From UBA1724 sp963611685 (GTDB lineage: Bacteria; Verrucomicrobiota; Lentisphaeria; Oligosphaerales; Oligosphaeraceae): a DNA stretch of 43,497 bases. The translations under genes and the position numbers were made by a program. The notes below the pieces were generated by a model. It saw only the letters and a program-made list of their open reading frames with translations, was not told the origin of the DNA and did not search any database. The stretch spans positions 1 through 43,497 of the forward strand of contig CAVDSU010000007.1 in NCBI GenBank assembly GCA_963611685.1, given 5' to 3'. Shown piece by piece: positions 16,123-24,563 of this stretch (its first letter is position 1; each line of letters starts with the position of its first letter).

Positions 16123-16614
16123 CTATGCCTTGGGCTCTTCGGCCTCGGCCTCCTCGGCATTCTCTTCGGCCTTCGCCTCGACTTCCTCGGGAGCAACCAG
16201 GTCCTTCACCACGATGGAGACCTTGCCGACCTTGGCGCCGATGGTGTCGGTGATGGCCTTGGTGACGGCGGCGCGGACGGCGGCGACGGCGGTGGGGATA
16301 TGGGTGCCGAAGTAGAGATTGAGGGCCAGAGTCAGATCGATGGCGCCATCCTGGAAGTCGATGCCCAGGCTGGAGTCATAGGCCTTTCCGGTGAAGATGT
16401 TCAGCAGATCGCCTGCGCCCTTGGCGGCGAAGCGGGCGACGCCCTCCACTTCCAGAGCGGCCTTGCTGACCACGCGGCTGATGGCGTTGGGGGTGATGGT
16501 GTCGACGCCGGTGGTCTCGTCACCAGAGAGCACCAGAGTGGTCTGCTTCACGGGCTTCTCCTCAACGACGGGAGTAGCGGCGGCCTCAAGTTCCTTGTCC
16601 TGTTCCTTAGTCAT
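16123..16614 (-). CDS. Asp23/Gls24 family envelope stress protein
   Basis: A 163-residue soluble protein. Residues about 45-145 form the Asp23 (DUF322) domain: ITPNAISRVVSKAALEVEGV, then a beta-strand FQDGAIDLTLALNLYFG and an amphipathic helix VAAVRAAVTKAITDTIG. Acidic, Ala/Glu-rich tails flank it. The ATG at 16614 has GGAGG nine bases upstream; an upstream extension to 16782 is rejected. In Firmicutes these proteins form membrane-tethered polymers linked to cell-wall stress. Occurrence next to an AmaP-like gene in a bacterium with LPS genes is of interest. The 209 bp upstream (16615-16823) have no gene. Confidence 0.82.
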   Translation of the reverse strand: MTKEQDKELEAAATPVVEEKPVKQTTLVLSGDETTGVDTITPNAISRVVSKAALEVEGVARFAAKGAGDLLNIFTGKAYDSSLGIDFQDGAIDLTLALNLYFGTHIPTAVAAVRAAVTKAITDTIGAKVGKVSIVVKDLVAPEEVEAKAEENAEEAEAEEPKA

Positions 16615-16823
16615 GTGTTCAGTCCTCCTCTGATGAGTTCGGGGTGAAATGTGGAAGAATGAAGAAAAATCTCGCTGTTGGCTTGGGAGTGCGGGAACTC
16701 CCCAGTGGTTCCCATTTTTCCTAGAGAATGCGGGGATTTTCGGGGGCTCCCGAGCTTTGGCTACAATATACCCGTCGGGCATCCTCCCGCACGGAGGGCG
16801 GCAGGGGAAAAAGGCGCCGATTT

Positions 16824-18179
16824 CTAGTGCCGGAGCATTTCCTCCAAGGTGCCGGTGTGGAATTCTCCGGTAACGAAGGGCCGGCTCTCCAAGAGTGCGC
16901 GGTCGAATTCGGCGGTGGTAGTGATGCCCTCGGCGGTGAATTCGTCCAAGGCGAAGAGGAGTCGTCGGCGTGCGGTCTCGCGGGATTCGCCGTAGGCGAC
17001 CACCTTCGCCAGGAGGCTATCGTAGTAGGGCGGCACCACATAGCCGTCGTAGAGATGGGAGTCCACGCGGACCCCGGGGCCTCCGGGGGCGTGGTAGAAT
17101 TCCACGCGTCCGGGGCAGGGAGCGAAGTCGCGGGTGGGGTCTTCGGCGTTGATGCGGACCTCGATGGCATGGCCCTTCACCTGGATGTCGGACTGCTTCC
17201 AGGGGAGCTTGCCCGTCAATGCCACCTGGATCTGCGCGGCCACAAGATCGATATTGCAGACCATCTCGGTGACGGGATGCTCCACCTGGAGGCGGGTATT
17301 CATCTCCATGAAGTAGAATTCGCCGGTGGAGGGCTCGAAGAGGAATTCCGCGGTGCCCACGCCGGAGTAACGCGTGGCCTGCGCGGCGGCGACCGCCGCC
17401 TTGTTCATCTTCTTGCGGACCTCCTCGGGCAGGACGCTGCAGGGGCTCTCCTCCACCACCTTCTGATGGCGGCGCTGGAGGCTGCAATCCCGTTCGCCCA
17501 AGCAGAGGACATTGCCCTTTCCGTCTGCCAAGATCTGGATCTCCACATGGCGGGGCGCCACCAAATAGCGCTCCAGATAGAGCGTGGCGTCGCCAAAACC
17601 GGCCTTCGCCTCGGCGGCTGCGGTCTGGAAGGCCTCGGGGAGATGCGCGGAGTCCAAGGCCACCCGCATCCCCTTTCCTCCGCCGCCGGCGGCGGCCTTG
17701 AGGATCACGGGGTAGCCCACCTGGTGGGCGATCTGCCCCGCCTCCGCCACATCGGCGACTGCGCCCTGGGAACCGGGGATCACGGGCACACCCACCTTCT
17801 GCATGGTGGCCTTCGCCGCCGCCTTGTCACCCAGCAGCCGGATTGCCTCGGGCGAGGGTCCGATGAAGGTGTATTCGCAATCGCGGCAGATTTCGGCGAA
17901 GTGCGGATTTTCGGCCAGGAAGCCGTATCCGGGGTGGATTGCGGTGGCGCCGGTGACCTCGGCTGCCGCGATGATGCGGTCGACCTTGAGATAGCTATCG
18001 GCGGCGGGAGCCGCTCCAATGCAGATGGCCTCGTCCGCCAGGCGGACCGCCAGGGTATTGCGGTCTTCTTGGGAAAAGACCACCACGCTGGAGAGATTCA
18101 GGGCACGGCAGGCACGCAGAATGCGCAGAGCCACCTCTCCCCGGTTGGCGATGAGAACCTTTGTCTGTTTTTCGCCCAT
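16824..18179 (-). CDS. accC: Acetyl-CoA carboxylase, biotin carboxylase subunit
   Basis: A 451-residue ATP-grasp enzyme that carboxylates the biotin on AccB, the first half-reaction of malonyl-CoA formation. Visible motifs: KVLIANRGEVALRILRAC at the N-terminus, the Gly-rich ATP loop AAAGGGGKGMR, EMNTRLQVEHPVTE with the catalytic Glu and Arg, and the AccC C-terminal domain. The ATG at 18179 has GGGAGGAG eight bases upstream, 25 bp after the accB stop. Length and motifs match stand-alone bacterial AccC. It is the last gene of the aroQ-accB-accC set. Confidence 0.96.
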   Translation of the reverse strand: MGEKQTKVLIANRGEVALRILRACRALNLSSVVVFSQEDRNTLAVRLADEAICIGAAPAADSYLKVDRIIAAAEVTGATAIHPGYGFLAENPHFAEICRDCEYTFIGPSPEAIRLLGDKAAAKATMQKVGVPVIPGSQGAVADVAEAGQIAHQVGYPVILKAAAGGGGKGMRVALDSAHLPEAFQTAAAEAKAGFGDATLYLERYLVAPRHVEIQILADGKGNVLCLGERDCSLQRRHQKVVEESPCSVLPEEVRKKMNKAAVAAAQATRYSGVGTAEFLFEPSTGEFYFMEMNTRLQVEHPVTEMVCNIDLVAAQIQVALTGKLPWKQSDIQVKGHAIEVRINAEDPTRDFAPCPGRVEFYHAPGGPGVRVDSHLYDGYVVPPYYDSLLAKVVAYGESRETARRRLLFALDEFTAEGITTTAEFDRALLESRPFVTGEFHTGTLEEMLRH

Positions 18180-18204
18180 GTACGGCACTCCTCCCGTCCG
18201 CGGG

Positions 18205-18651
18205 CTACTGCAATTCAATCAGACGCTGGCCGTATTCCACCGGCGCGCCATTGGGCACCAGGATGCGGCTCACCGTGCCGTCTGCGTCGCTCTTGATCTC
18301 GTTCATCACCTTCATGGCCTCCACAATGCCAATGACCTGGCCGGCCTTGATGACATCTCCCACGGAGACGAGGGGCGCGTCCTTGGGGGAGCGCGCCACG
18401 AAGAAGGTGCCGGGCGTGGGGGACTGGATGTAGTGCCCCTCGACCTCGGGCTCGGGTTCCAGATCGCTGGAGGTCGGCGATGCGGTGGCGGTGCTGACAG
18501 CCTCGTCCGCGGGCGCGCTGACCACCTGGGGCGCCGCGCCATTGTCAAAGCGGACCAACCGGAAGCTGACGTCCTGCTCCGCGACCTCCAACTCCTTCAA
18601 GTTGTGACGCTCCATGAGCTGCGCCAGACGATGGACGATTTTTAGATCCAT
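18205..18651 (-). CDS. accB: Acetyl-CoA carboxylase, biotin carboxyl carrier protein
   Basis: A 148-residue carrier. An N-terminal helix region (1-35) and a Pro/Ala/Glu-rich linker (38-72) precede the biotinyl domain (73-148). The biotin attachment site is Lys114 in EAMKVMNEI, and the thumb sequence (SPTPGTFFVARSPKD) characteristic of AccB is present. GGAGAGGAGA lies upstream of the ATG. accC follows after 25 bp, the usual arrangement. The carboxyltransferase genes accA and accD are not in the window. Confidence 0.96.
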   Translation of the reverse strand: MDLKIVHRLAQLMERHNLKELEVAEQDVSFRLVRFDNGAAPQVVSAPADEAVSTATASPTSSDLEPEPEVEGHYIQSPTPGTFFVARSPKDAPLVSVGDVIKAGQVIGIVEAMKVMNEIKSDADGTVSRILVPNGAPVEYGQRLIELQ

Positions 18652-18732
18652 AGAAAAAAGATATCTCCTCTCCAGGGTTGAAGGGAATATTCCGCAGCGG
18701 GGGAATCACCTCCCGCAAGAAGGACCGCGCCT

Positions 18733-19173
18733 TTACCGCGTCTCGCAGCGCTCCGCCAGGGCGCGCAGCGCCATTTCGTATCCGGCGAAGCCCATGCCGC
18801 AAATCACCGCCCACGCCACCTCGGAGAGATAGCTGCGGTGACGGTAGTCCTCCCGGGCAAAGACATTGCTCAAATGGACCTCCACCGTGGGAATCCGGAC
18901 GGCGGCGACGGCGTCGCGGATGGCGACGCTGGTGTGGGTATAGGCGGCGGCGTTGAGGACGATGCCGTCGAAGTGTCCGGGGGTCTCGTCAATCCAGTCC
19001 ACCAGCTGCCCCTCGTGGTTGCTCTGGCGGCACTCCACCTCCACGCCCAATTCGGAGGCGACGGCGCGGCAGCGTGCCTCCAGCTCCGGGAGAGTGCCGG
19101 TGCCATAGATGCCGGGCTCCCGCATGCCGAGCAGCTGGAGATTGGGACCGTTGAGAACGAGAATACGAGTCAT
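18733..19173 (-). CDS. aroQ: Type II 3-dehydroquinate dehydratase
   Basis: A 146-residue enzyme of the shikimate pathway that dehydrates 3-dehydroquinate. Family motifs: LNGPNLQLLGMREPGIYG with the catalytic Tyr, EVECRQSNHEGQLVDWI, LNAAAYTHTSVAIRDA and EVHLSNVFAREDYRHRS with the catalytic His. An extended frame to 19296 is rejected because the family starts at the MTRILVLNGPN beta-strand. It lies 10 bp after purO and 81 bp before accB; the aroQ-accB-accC order is common in bacteria. Confidence 0.95.
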   Translation of the reverse strand: MTRILVLNGPNLQLLGMREPGIYGTGTLPELEARCRAVASELGVEVECRQSNHEGQLVDWIDETPGHFDGIVLNAAAYTHTSVAIRDAVAAVRIPTVEVHLSNVFAREDYRHRSYLSEVAWAVICGMGFAGYEMALRALAERCETR

Positions 19174-19183
19174 GGGCGGAGGC

Positions 19184-19816
19184 CTATTTGAAGGCGGTCT
19201 GGAAGGAGCCGTCGGGCTGTCCCAGGGCGCAAGCGGCGGAGATGGGGCGTTCGAAGTCGGCGAAGACGCCCTTTCCCAGAATGTAGTCGCAGGCATCCTC
19301 GGCGCTGGTCACCTGGAAGGCGCCATCGCGCTGCTCTTCGCAGGGGACATTCTTCTCGTAGGTGCTCACGTAGAAGCACTCGCCGGGCTTCAGGGCGAAG
19401 TGCCGAACGATCAGGGCGTCCTTGCGGACGATGGCCAGCCAGCCGTCCTCGCCGGCGGGATCCACGATTCCGGTGATACGGGGGGTGTCCAGGGAGTCGT
19501 GCTCGTAGTCCATGGCGAGCATCACCGTGCCCAGGGCATCCCGGGGACTCATGCCGGATTCCAGCTTCTCGGTGACGGGATCGGTCTGGGAGCCATTGGA
19601 GACCACGCAGAGACCCTTGGCAAAACGCAGGCAGTTGTACGCGATATACGGATTCTTCTGGATGTCCTGCTCAAAGCCCGGCTTGGGGACAATGGCGATG
19701 GACTTGGCCAGCTGAACGCTCTGGCGGTTGGGGAAGGAGCGGGAAGAGACCCGGTAGAGGGCTACGCCACGACCCTCCTGGGTGCGGCCCACAGCGACGA
19801 TGCGTCCAATGTACAT
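19184..19816 (-). CDS. purO: IMP cyclohydrolase, archaeal PurO type
   Basis: A 210-residue protein matching the PurO family, which closes FAICAR to IMP, the last step of purine synthesis, in place of the PurH cyclohydrolase domain. Diagnostic parts: MYIGRIVAVGRTQEGRGVAL, YRVSSRSFPNRQ, KNPYIAYNCLR and the SNGSQTDPV segment. The ATG at 19816 has AAGGAG 11 bases upstream. The family was described in archaea and also occurs in some bacteria. No formyltransferase (PurP or PurH) lies in the window, but a PurF-like gene lies 15 kb away. Assignment is from sequence motifs; activity is inferred. Confidence 0.82.
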   Translation of the reverse strand: MYIGRIVAVGRTQEGRGVALYRVSSRSFPNRQSVQLAKSIAIVPKPGFEQDIQKNPYIAYNCLRFAKGLCVVSNGSQTDPVTEKLESGMSPRDALGTVMLAMDYEHDSLDTPRITGIVDPAGEDGWLAIVRKDALIVRHFALKPGECFYVSTYEKNVPCEEQRDGAFQVTSAEDACDYILGKGVFADFERPISAACALGQPDGSFQTAFK

Positions 19817-19875
19817 TTTATGCGTAACTCCTTGCAAAATGAGTATGTTATAAAAGAAGTCAAATTCCCTGTCCC

Positions 19876-20340
19876 CTATCCCCGAAGGGACAGGAAGAGT
19901 GCCAGTGCCGTGGTGAATGCGCCCCAGAGGAGGAAGAGGAGTCCCAGTGCGAAGGACGCGAGGCATCTCAGGAGGGTTGCGGCCTCCAGGGCATTTCCGC
20001 CCAGTTCCATCCAGTCCTGCCGTTGTCGGGAAAAGGCTCCCAGGGCGCAGAGTGCGCCGGCCACATATCCCACCAGGGTAATGACGAGATCGGTGGCGAC
20101 GGCTCCCAGGCAGAAGTGTGTAAAGATGGGGATGGCGAGGGTGATGCAGAGTCCGGTGACCACCTCCTGCCAGGGTCGGAGGAGAGAGGCGTGCTTGCTC
20201 CATTCCTCGGGGCATTCGCGGCCCTTCATCAACCGGTTCAGCTGGGTCTTCCGGCGGCGATTGGCCAGCGCCAAGACAAACGTTCCGACCATCAGGAGAC
20301 AGAACCCCGTGGACAGAAGAAGGATAGGGAGGGTAGTCAT
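19876..20340 (-). CDS. Small multi-pass membrane protein of unknown function
   Basis: A 154-residue protein with four hydrophobic segments, around residues 5-26, 60-80, 82-100 and 122-150. A cytoplasmic-looking basic loop (RRRKTQLNRLMKGRECPEEW) follows the first helix. I do not recognise the family and see no catalytic motif. It starts 12 bp after the obg stop and ends 59 bp before purO on the same strand, so it is part of that transcript. The AT-richer 59 bp that follow contain the purO ribosome binding site. Confidence 0.65.
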   Translation of the reverse strand: MTTLPILLLSTGFCLLMVGTFVLALANRRRKTQLNRLMKGRECPEEWSKHASLLRPWQEVVTGLCITLAIPIFTHFCLGAVATDLVITLVGYVAGALCALGAFSRQRQDWMELGGNALEAATLLRCLASFALGLLFLLWGAFTTALALFLSLRG

Positions 20341-20352
20341 GAGAGGGGGTCT

Positions 20353-21453
20353 CTAGTCGTCCCAGCCCGCAAAGGCGTCCTTTCGGATTTCGGCGGCCTC
20401 GCGGAGATCCGCGTGGCGGTGTGCCAGCACGCGTTTTGTGGCCTCCTCGTCTTCGGGCGGGAGGGCATCCAGCCGTGTGCGCAGCAGATGGATCAGCTCG
20501 GTGGTGCCCTCCTGGAGTTCTCCGCATCCGGAGACGATGTCGACCTCGGGGCCCTCGCTCTCCTTCAGGCGCCGGAGATTCTCCTCGGCCTCGGGGAGAT
20601 CCATCTTGTTGGCGAAGATCACGAAGGGCCGCTTGGACATTCCGGGGGCATAGAGCTCCAGCTCCTTTCGGAGGACGCGGAGGTCCTCCACGGGATCCCG
20701 TCCGTCCACTCCGCCCATGTCCAGGACGTAGCAGAAGAGCCGGCAGCGCTCGATGTGCCGGAGGAATGCCTCGCCGAGGCCCACATTTTCGTGGGCGCCG
20801 TCAATGAGTCCGGGGATATCGGCGATGGTGATGCGTTGGAAGTCGTCCATCTCCACCACGCCCACGTTGGGGAAGAGGGTAGTGAAGGGATAGGGAGCCA
20901 CTGCGGGGTGTGCGGCGGAGACCGCGCGCAGGAGGGTGGATTTTCCGGCATTGGGGAATCCGACCAGTCCCACATTGGCGATGGTCTTGATCTCCAGGTC
21001 GATCTCCCGCTCCTCGCCCGGGAGCCCGGGCTGGCAGGTGCGCGGCGCGCGGTTGGTGGAGGAGACGAAATGGAGATTTCCCAGTCCGCCCTTGCCGCCC
21101 TTGGCGACGATGAACTCCTGACGGTCCTCTTTCAGGTCGCAGAGCAATTCGCCGGTGGCCACATCGAAGACCAACGTGCCCATGGGCACGCGGATCCGGC
21201 AATCCGCGCCATTCTTTCCGTGCTTGTGGCGGCCGCTGCCGCCCTCCCCCGATTCCGCCTTCCATTGGGGCTGGAAACGCAGATCCACCAGGCTGGCCTC
21301 GCCATGGTCGGCATAGATGACGACATTGCCGCCGTCACCGCCGTCGCCGCCGTCGGGACCGCCGTAGGGGATGAATTTCTCGCGGCGGAAGCTCCGGCTG
21401 CCGGGGCCGCCGTGTCCGGCCTGCACTCTGATTCTTGTCTTGTCGATGAACAT
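20353..21453 (-). CDS. obgE: GTPase Obg
   Basis: A 366-residue ribosome-associated GTPase. The N-terminal Obg fold (1-160) is glycine-rich (AGHGGPGSRSFRREKF, GGPDGGDGGDGG). The G domain has GFPNAGKST (G1), ADIPGLIDGAH (G3) and NKMDLPEA (G4). The C-terminal OCT domain is absent, as in many bacteria. The ATG at 21453 begins the canonical MFIDKTRIRVQAG; an upstream ATG at 21501 is rejected. Acts in 50S assembly and growth control. A four-helix membrane protein gene follows after 12 bp. Confidence 0.95.
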   Translation of the reverse strand: MFIDKTRIRVQAGHGGPGSRSFRREKFIPYGGPDGGDGGDGGNVVIYADHGEASLVDLRFQPQWKAESGEGGSGRHKHGKNGADCRIRVPMGTLVFDVATGELLCDLKEDRQEFIVAKGGKGGLGNLHFVSSTNRAPRTCQPGLPGEEREIDLEIKTIANVGLVGFPNAGKSTLLRAVSAAHPAVAPYPFTTLFPNVGVVEMDDFQRITIADIPGLIDGAHENVGLGEAFLRHIERCRLFCYVLDMGGVDGRDPVEDLRVLRKELELYAPGMSKRPFVIFANKMDLPEAEENLRRLKESEGPEVDIVSGCGELQEGTTELIHLLRTRLDALPPEDEEATKRVLAHRHADLREAAEIRKDAFAGWDD

Positions 21454-21522
21454 GGCGGCTAATATAGCGTCTCGGGCAGGGTCTCCCATTTTTGGGGGCA
21501 TCCGGGAGCCCGCGCGCGCAGG

Positions 21523-22872
21523 CTAGAAGACGGTATCCTCCTTGTCGGCGGCATCGGGCAGATTGTAGGCCTCTTCCTCGGTGGCCTCAAAGCGGAGCTT
21601 CCTGCGGTAGATGATGAAGCGGACGAGCGAGGGGATGGGGATCGTGGTGACGATGGAGAGCACGACGATGGCATTGAAGAAGTTGTCGTCGAGCATTCCC
21701 AGGCTGCGTCCCACGGCGGCGGCGGCCAGCGTCGCGGAGAGCTGCGGGACTGTCATGAGCCCGGCGCACAGCGCGTGTCCATTGGCGAAGCCGGTGAGCC
21801 GCATGGCGGCCCAGCCAGAGAGGGTCTTGCTGAGGACCAATCCCAGGACGGTGAGGGCCACCACGGTCAGGTTTCCGGGGGATGCCATGACGCGCAGGTC
21901 GGTCTGCATGCCGATGGAGAGGAAGAGGAAGGGGATGAGGAATCCGTATCCGATGCCCTCGAATTTATGGAAGATGGAGGCCTTTTCCTTAAGGAGGGGC
22001 GAGAGCGCCAGTCCGGCGATAAAGGCGCTGACGATGAGGTTGATTCCGATGATTTCGCCGACCAGGACGGTGACGAGGATCACGAAGAGCAGGAAGGAGA
22101 TGAGGCTATCCTCGCTGGCGGAGGTGATCCGGAAGATCTTTCCTCCCACATACCAGACACAGAGGGTGGCGATCACCAGGAAGAGGAGGATGGCGCCCAG
22201 GAAGAGCGGCAGGAACCAGTTTCCCAGGAGGGAGGGATCCACGGAATCCAAGAGGGAGAGGCTCCCGCCCTGCCCCGAGGCGCCCGTCTTGATCTTCTGC
22301 ATCTGGACGCTGACGGCCAGCAGGATGATGCTGGAGATGTCGGTGATGACGGTGGAGATCAGGACGGAGGCGCCGAAGCGGGTCTTGGAGAGATTGAGTT
22401 CCCGCATGACGGGGAAGACGATGCCCACGGAGTGCGACGCGAAGAGTGAGGCATAGAGGAGCTTCCCGGGGAGGTCGTCGGGCCGGAAATAGGCGTAGAC
22501 GAAGTATCCGGCGACGGCGGGCACTGCGAACGTGAGGAGGCTGAGGACCGCCACGGGGGTGCGCACGCTCTTGAGGAGCTTGAAATCCGCCTCCATGCCG
22601 GCCAGCGCCATGAGGAAGACCAGTCCCAGGGACCCCAGGGAGTCAATAAAGGTGAGGAAATACTGTTCCGCCGCCACGGCGTCGCCGCCCAGATTGTGCG
22701 CGAAGAGCTGGCTGAGGTGGTGGATGAGATTGAATTGCCCCTCGCCAATCGCCATTCCCGCCAGCAGCAGCGCGATGACGCTGGGGACATAGAGCTTCCG
22801 CAGCAGGAACGGGAAGAGCGTGATGATTGCCATCACGCAGATGAAGAGGATCAGGAAGAGATTGCTGGTCAT
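21523..22872 (-). CDS. CPA2-type cation:proton antiporter
   Basis: A 449-residue membrane protein with about 12-13 hydrophobic helices of the Na+/H+ exchanger (PF00999) fold. Typical parts are LFLILFICVMAIITLFPFLLR, the LGLVFLMALAGMEADF helix pair, and an ISTVITDISSIILLA helix with the Asp of the transport site. No NAD-binding TrkA-N domain is attached, so regulation differs from KefB. It probably exchanges Na+ or K+ for H+ at the inner membrane. It lies 12 bp after uppS and 69 bp before obg. Ion choice cannot be read from sequence. Confidence 0.82.
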   Translation of the reverse strand: MTSNLFLILFICVMAIITLFPFLLRKLYVPSVIALLLAGMAIGEGQFNLIHHLSQLFAHNLGGDAVAAEQYFLTFIDSLGSLGLVFLMALAGMEADFKLLKSVRTPVAVLSLLTFAVPAVAGYFVYAYFRPDDLPGKLLYASLFASHSVGIVFPVMRELNLSKTRFGASVLISTVITDISSIILLAVSVQMQKIKTGASGQGGSLSLLDSVDPSLLGNWFLPLFLGAILLFLVIATLCVWYVGGKIFRITSASEDSLISFLLFVILVTVLVGEIIGINLIVSAFIAGLALSPLLKEKASIFHKFEGIGYGFLIPFLFLSIGMQTDLRVMASPGNLTVVALTVLGLVLSKTLSGWAAMRLTGFANGHALCAGLMTVPQLSATLAAAAVGRSLGMLDDNFFNAIVVLSIVTTIPIPSLVRFIIYRRKLRFEATEEEAYNLPDAADKEDTVF

Positions 22873-22884
22873 GATGCGTAGGCG

Positions 22885-23616
22885 CTAGGCCCCCTTGGGA
22901 GTCGGGACCTTTCCGAATCGGCGCTGGCGGCGGGAATAGGCCTCCAGGGCCTGTCGGAGGGTCTCCTGGTCGAAATCGGGCCAATGGGTGTCGGTGACGT
23001 AGAGCTCCGAGTAGGAGAGCTGCCAGAGCATGAAGTTGCTTAGGCGCAATTCGCCGGAGGTGCGCACCACCAGATCGGGATCGGGGAGATCCGGTGCGTA
23101 GAGGTATTGGCGGAATTCCTGCTCGGTGAGGGGCGCGGAGGGATTCTCGCTGCCCGCGCGGTCCGCCAGGAGCTTCTGGACGCCATCCAGGATCTCGGCG
23201 CGTCCGCCGTAGCTGAGGGCCACATTGAGGGTGAAGCCGTCGTTGTTCCGGGTCTGCTCTTCCACGCTCCGGATGGTCTTCTGCGCAAAATCGGGGAGGT
23301 CCTTCAGGCGTCCCATGGCGCGCAGGCGCACATTCCGCTCCATGAGGCGCTTTCGCAGGGCGCCGGCGAAGTGCGGAATGAGTCGCATGAGATAGTCTAC
23401 CTCGTCTGCGGGGCGTTTCCAGTTCTCGGTGCTAAAAGCATAGACCGTGAGGATCTTGATGCCGGCCTTCATGGCGGCGTCCACCACGCGGACCAGGTTC
23501 TTGGCGCCGGCGAGATGTCCCGCGCTGCGGGGCAGTCCCCGTCGTTGCGCCCAGCGGCCATTGCCATCCATGATGATGGCCAGATGGCGGGGGGTCTTCC
23601 CTTCGACTTCAGACAT
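22885..23616 (-). CDS. uppS: Undecaprenyl diphosphate synthase
   Basis: A 243-residue cis-prenyltransferase that extends farnesyl diphosphate with isopentenyl units to the C55 carrier lipid for cell-wall and LPS synthesis. Motifs: IIMDGNGRWAQRRG with the catalytic Asp, HLAGAKNLVRVV, YAFSTENWKRP and the C-terminal DLVVRTSGELRLSNFMLWQ region. The start at 23616 is 4 bp after the ispH stop and begins in front of the first strand; a longer frame overlapping ispH is a shadow. The ispH-uppS link places isoprenoid supply and use in one transcript. Confidence 0.95.
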   Translation of the reverse strand: MSEVEGKTPRHLAIIMDGNGRWAQRRGLPRSAGHLAGAKNLVRVVDAAMKAGIKILTVYAFSTENWKRPADEVDYLMRLIPHFAGALRKRLMERNVRLRAMGRLKDLPDFAQKTIRSVEEQTRNNDGFTLNVALSYGGRAEILDGVQKLLADRAGSENPSAPLTEQEFRQYLYAPDLPDPDLVVRTSGELRLSNFMLWQLSYSELYVTDTHWPDFDQETLRQALEAYSRRQRRFGKVPTPKGA

Positions 23617-23620
23617 AAGG

Positions 23621-24562
23621 CTACTTTTCCCCCTCCCATTCTTCGCAGGTGGTCTCCTCCAGCTGGAAGCCCATGCGCTGGAACTTCTCCAGAGTGAATT
23701 CGATGACGTCGTCCGGAGTGCTGGTGGCGGTGACCAACCCCACGGTGCGCGCGAAATCGAACTCCTCCTCAGAGAGCTCCTCCGCATTCTCCACCAGGTA
23801 TGCCTCGCCAGAACAATTCCGACGGCCCACTTCCAAAAGACGGCGGGCATTGGCGCTGTGGGAAGAGCCCAGGACATAGACCCGGTCGCAATTGCGGGCG
23901 ACGCGGGCGAAGATCCGCTGTCGGAGGGCGACGGATTCGCAGACTGCGGCGTGGTCCTCCAGGCGCCCCACACGCTTGGCGAGCAGTCGCCGCAATTCAT
24001 CGAGCTCCTTTTCGTCGCGGGTGGTCTGGCAGAAGAGCGCGGCCTCGGGGAGCCAGGAGAGCTCACGGGCCTCCTCGGGATCGCCAAGGAGATGGCAGGC
24101 GCGGTCGCCCATGCGGCTCATGAGGCCGCGCACCTCGGGATGGCGGCCATCGCCCAGCAGGACCACGGGGAGTCCCGGCGGAAGCGCGAGGATTTCCTCC
24201 TGGAGGGCGGCGACGCGGGGGCAGGTGGCGTCGTGGCAGGTGACGTCGCGTTTTCGGCACTGCGCCAGGGTCTCCAGCGGCGTGCCGTGGGCGCCCAGAA
24301 GGAGCTGTGCGCCATCGGGGATCTCCACGGGACTATCCACGAAGATCGCTCCGCGGCAGAGCATTTTCTCTGTCACCGTGCTGTTGTGGACCACCTCGTG
24401 GAGCACGAAGAGCGGCTCCTGGGGATCCATCTGTTCCCGAAGGCGCCGAAAGAGCTCCGTGGCGCGCTTCACGCCGCCACAAAAGCCCGCGGGACGCACC
24501 AGAACCAATCGGCGCCCCTCGCGGGAGGCGCCCTTGTCAACCACGGAGGAATCCCCCCACAT
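23621..24562 (-). CDS. ispH: 4-hydroxy-3-methylbut-2-enyl diphosphate reductase
   Basis: A 313-residue iron-sulfur enzyme (LytB) making IPP and DMAPP in the last step of the MEP pathway. The three cluster cysteines are visible: Cys28 in AGFCGGV, Cys114 in HDATCP and Cys208 in AAVCESVALRQ. HEVVHN and the active-site QTTRDEKEL motif are also present. In the third Cys motif the usual D-A-T after Cys is E-S-V, a mild departure. The ATG at 24562 follows the chorismate mutase stop by 1 bp. uppS follows after 4 bp. Confidence 0.94.
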   Translation of the reverse strand: MWGDSSVVDKGASREGRRLVLVRPAGFCGGVKRATELFRRLREQMDPQEPLFVLHEVVHNSTVTEKMLCRGAIFVDSPVEIPDGAQLLLGAHGTPLETLAQCRKRDVTCHDATCPRVAALQEEILALPPGLPVVLLGDGRHPEVRGLMSRMGDRACHLLGDPEEARELSWLPEAALFCQTTRDEKELDELRRLLAKRVGRLEDHAAVCESVALRQRIFARVARNCDRVYVLGSSHSANARRLLEVGRRNCSGEAYLVENAEELSEEEFDFARTVGLVTATSTPDDVIEFTLEKFQRMGFQLEETTCEEWEGEK

Positions 24563-24563
24563 C

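Noticed and set aside
19817..20527. N-terminal extension of purO to 20527
   Set aside because: The extra codons overlap the small membrane protein gene and the end of obg in another frame and do not resemble PurO. A ribosome binding site precedes 19816.
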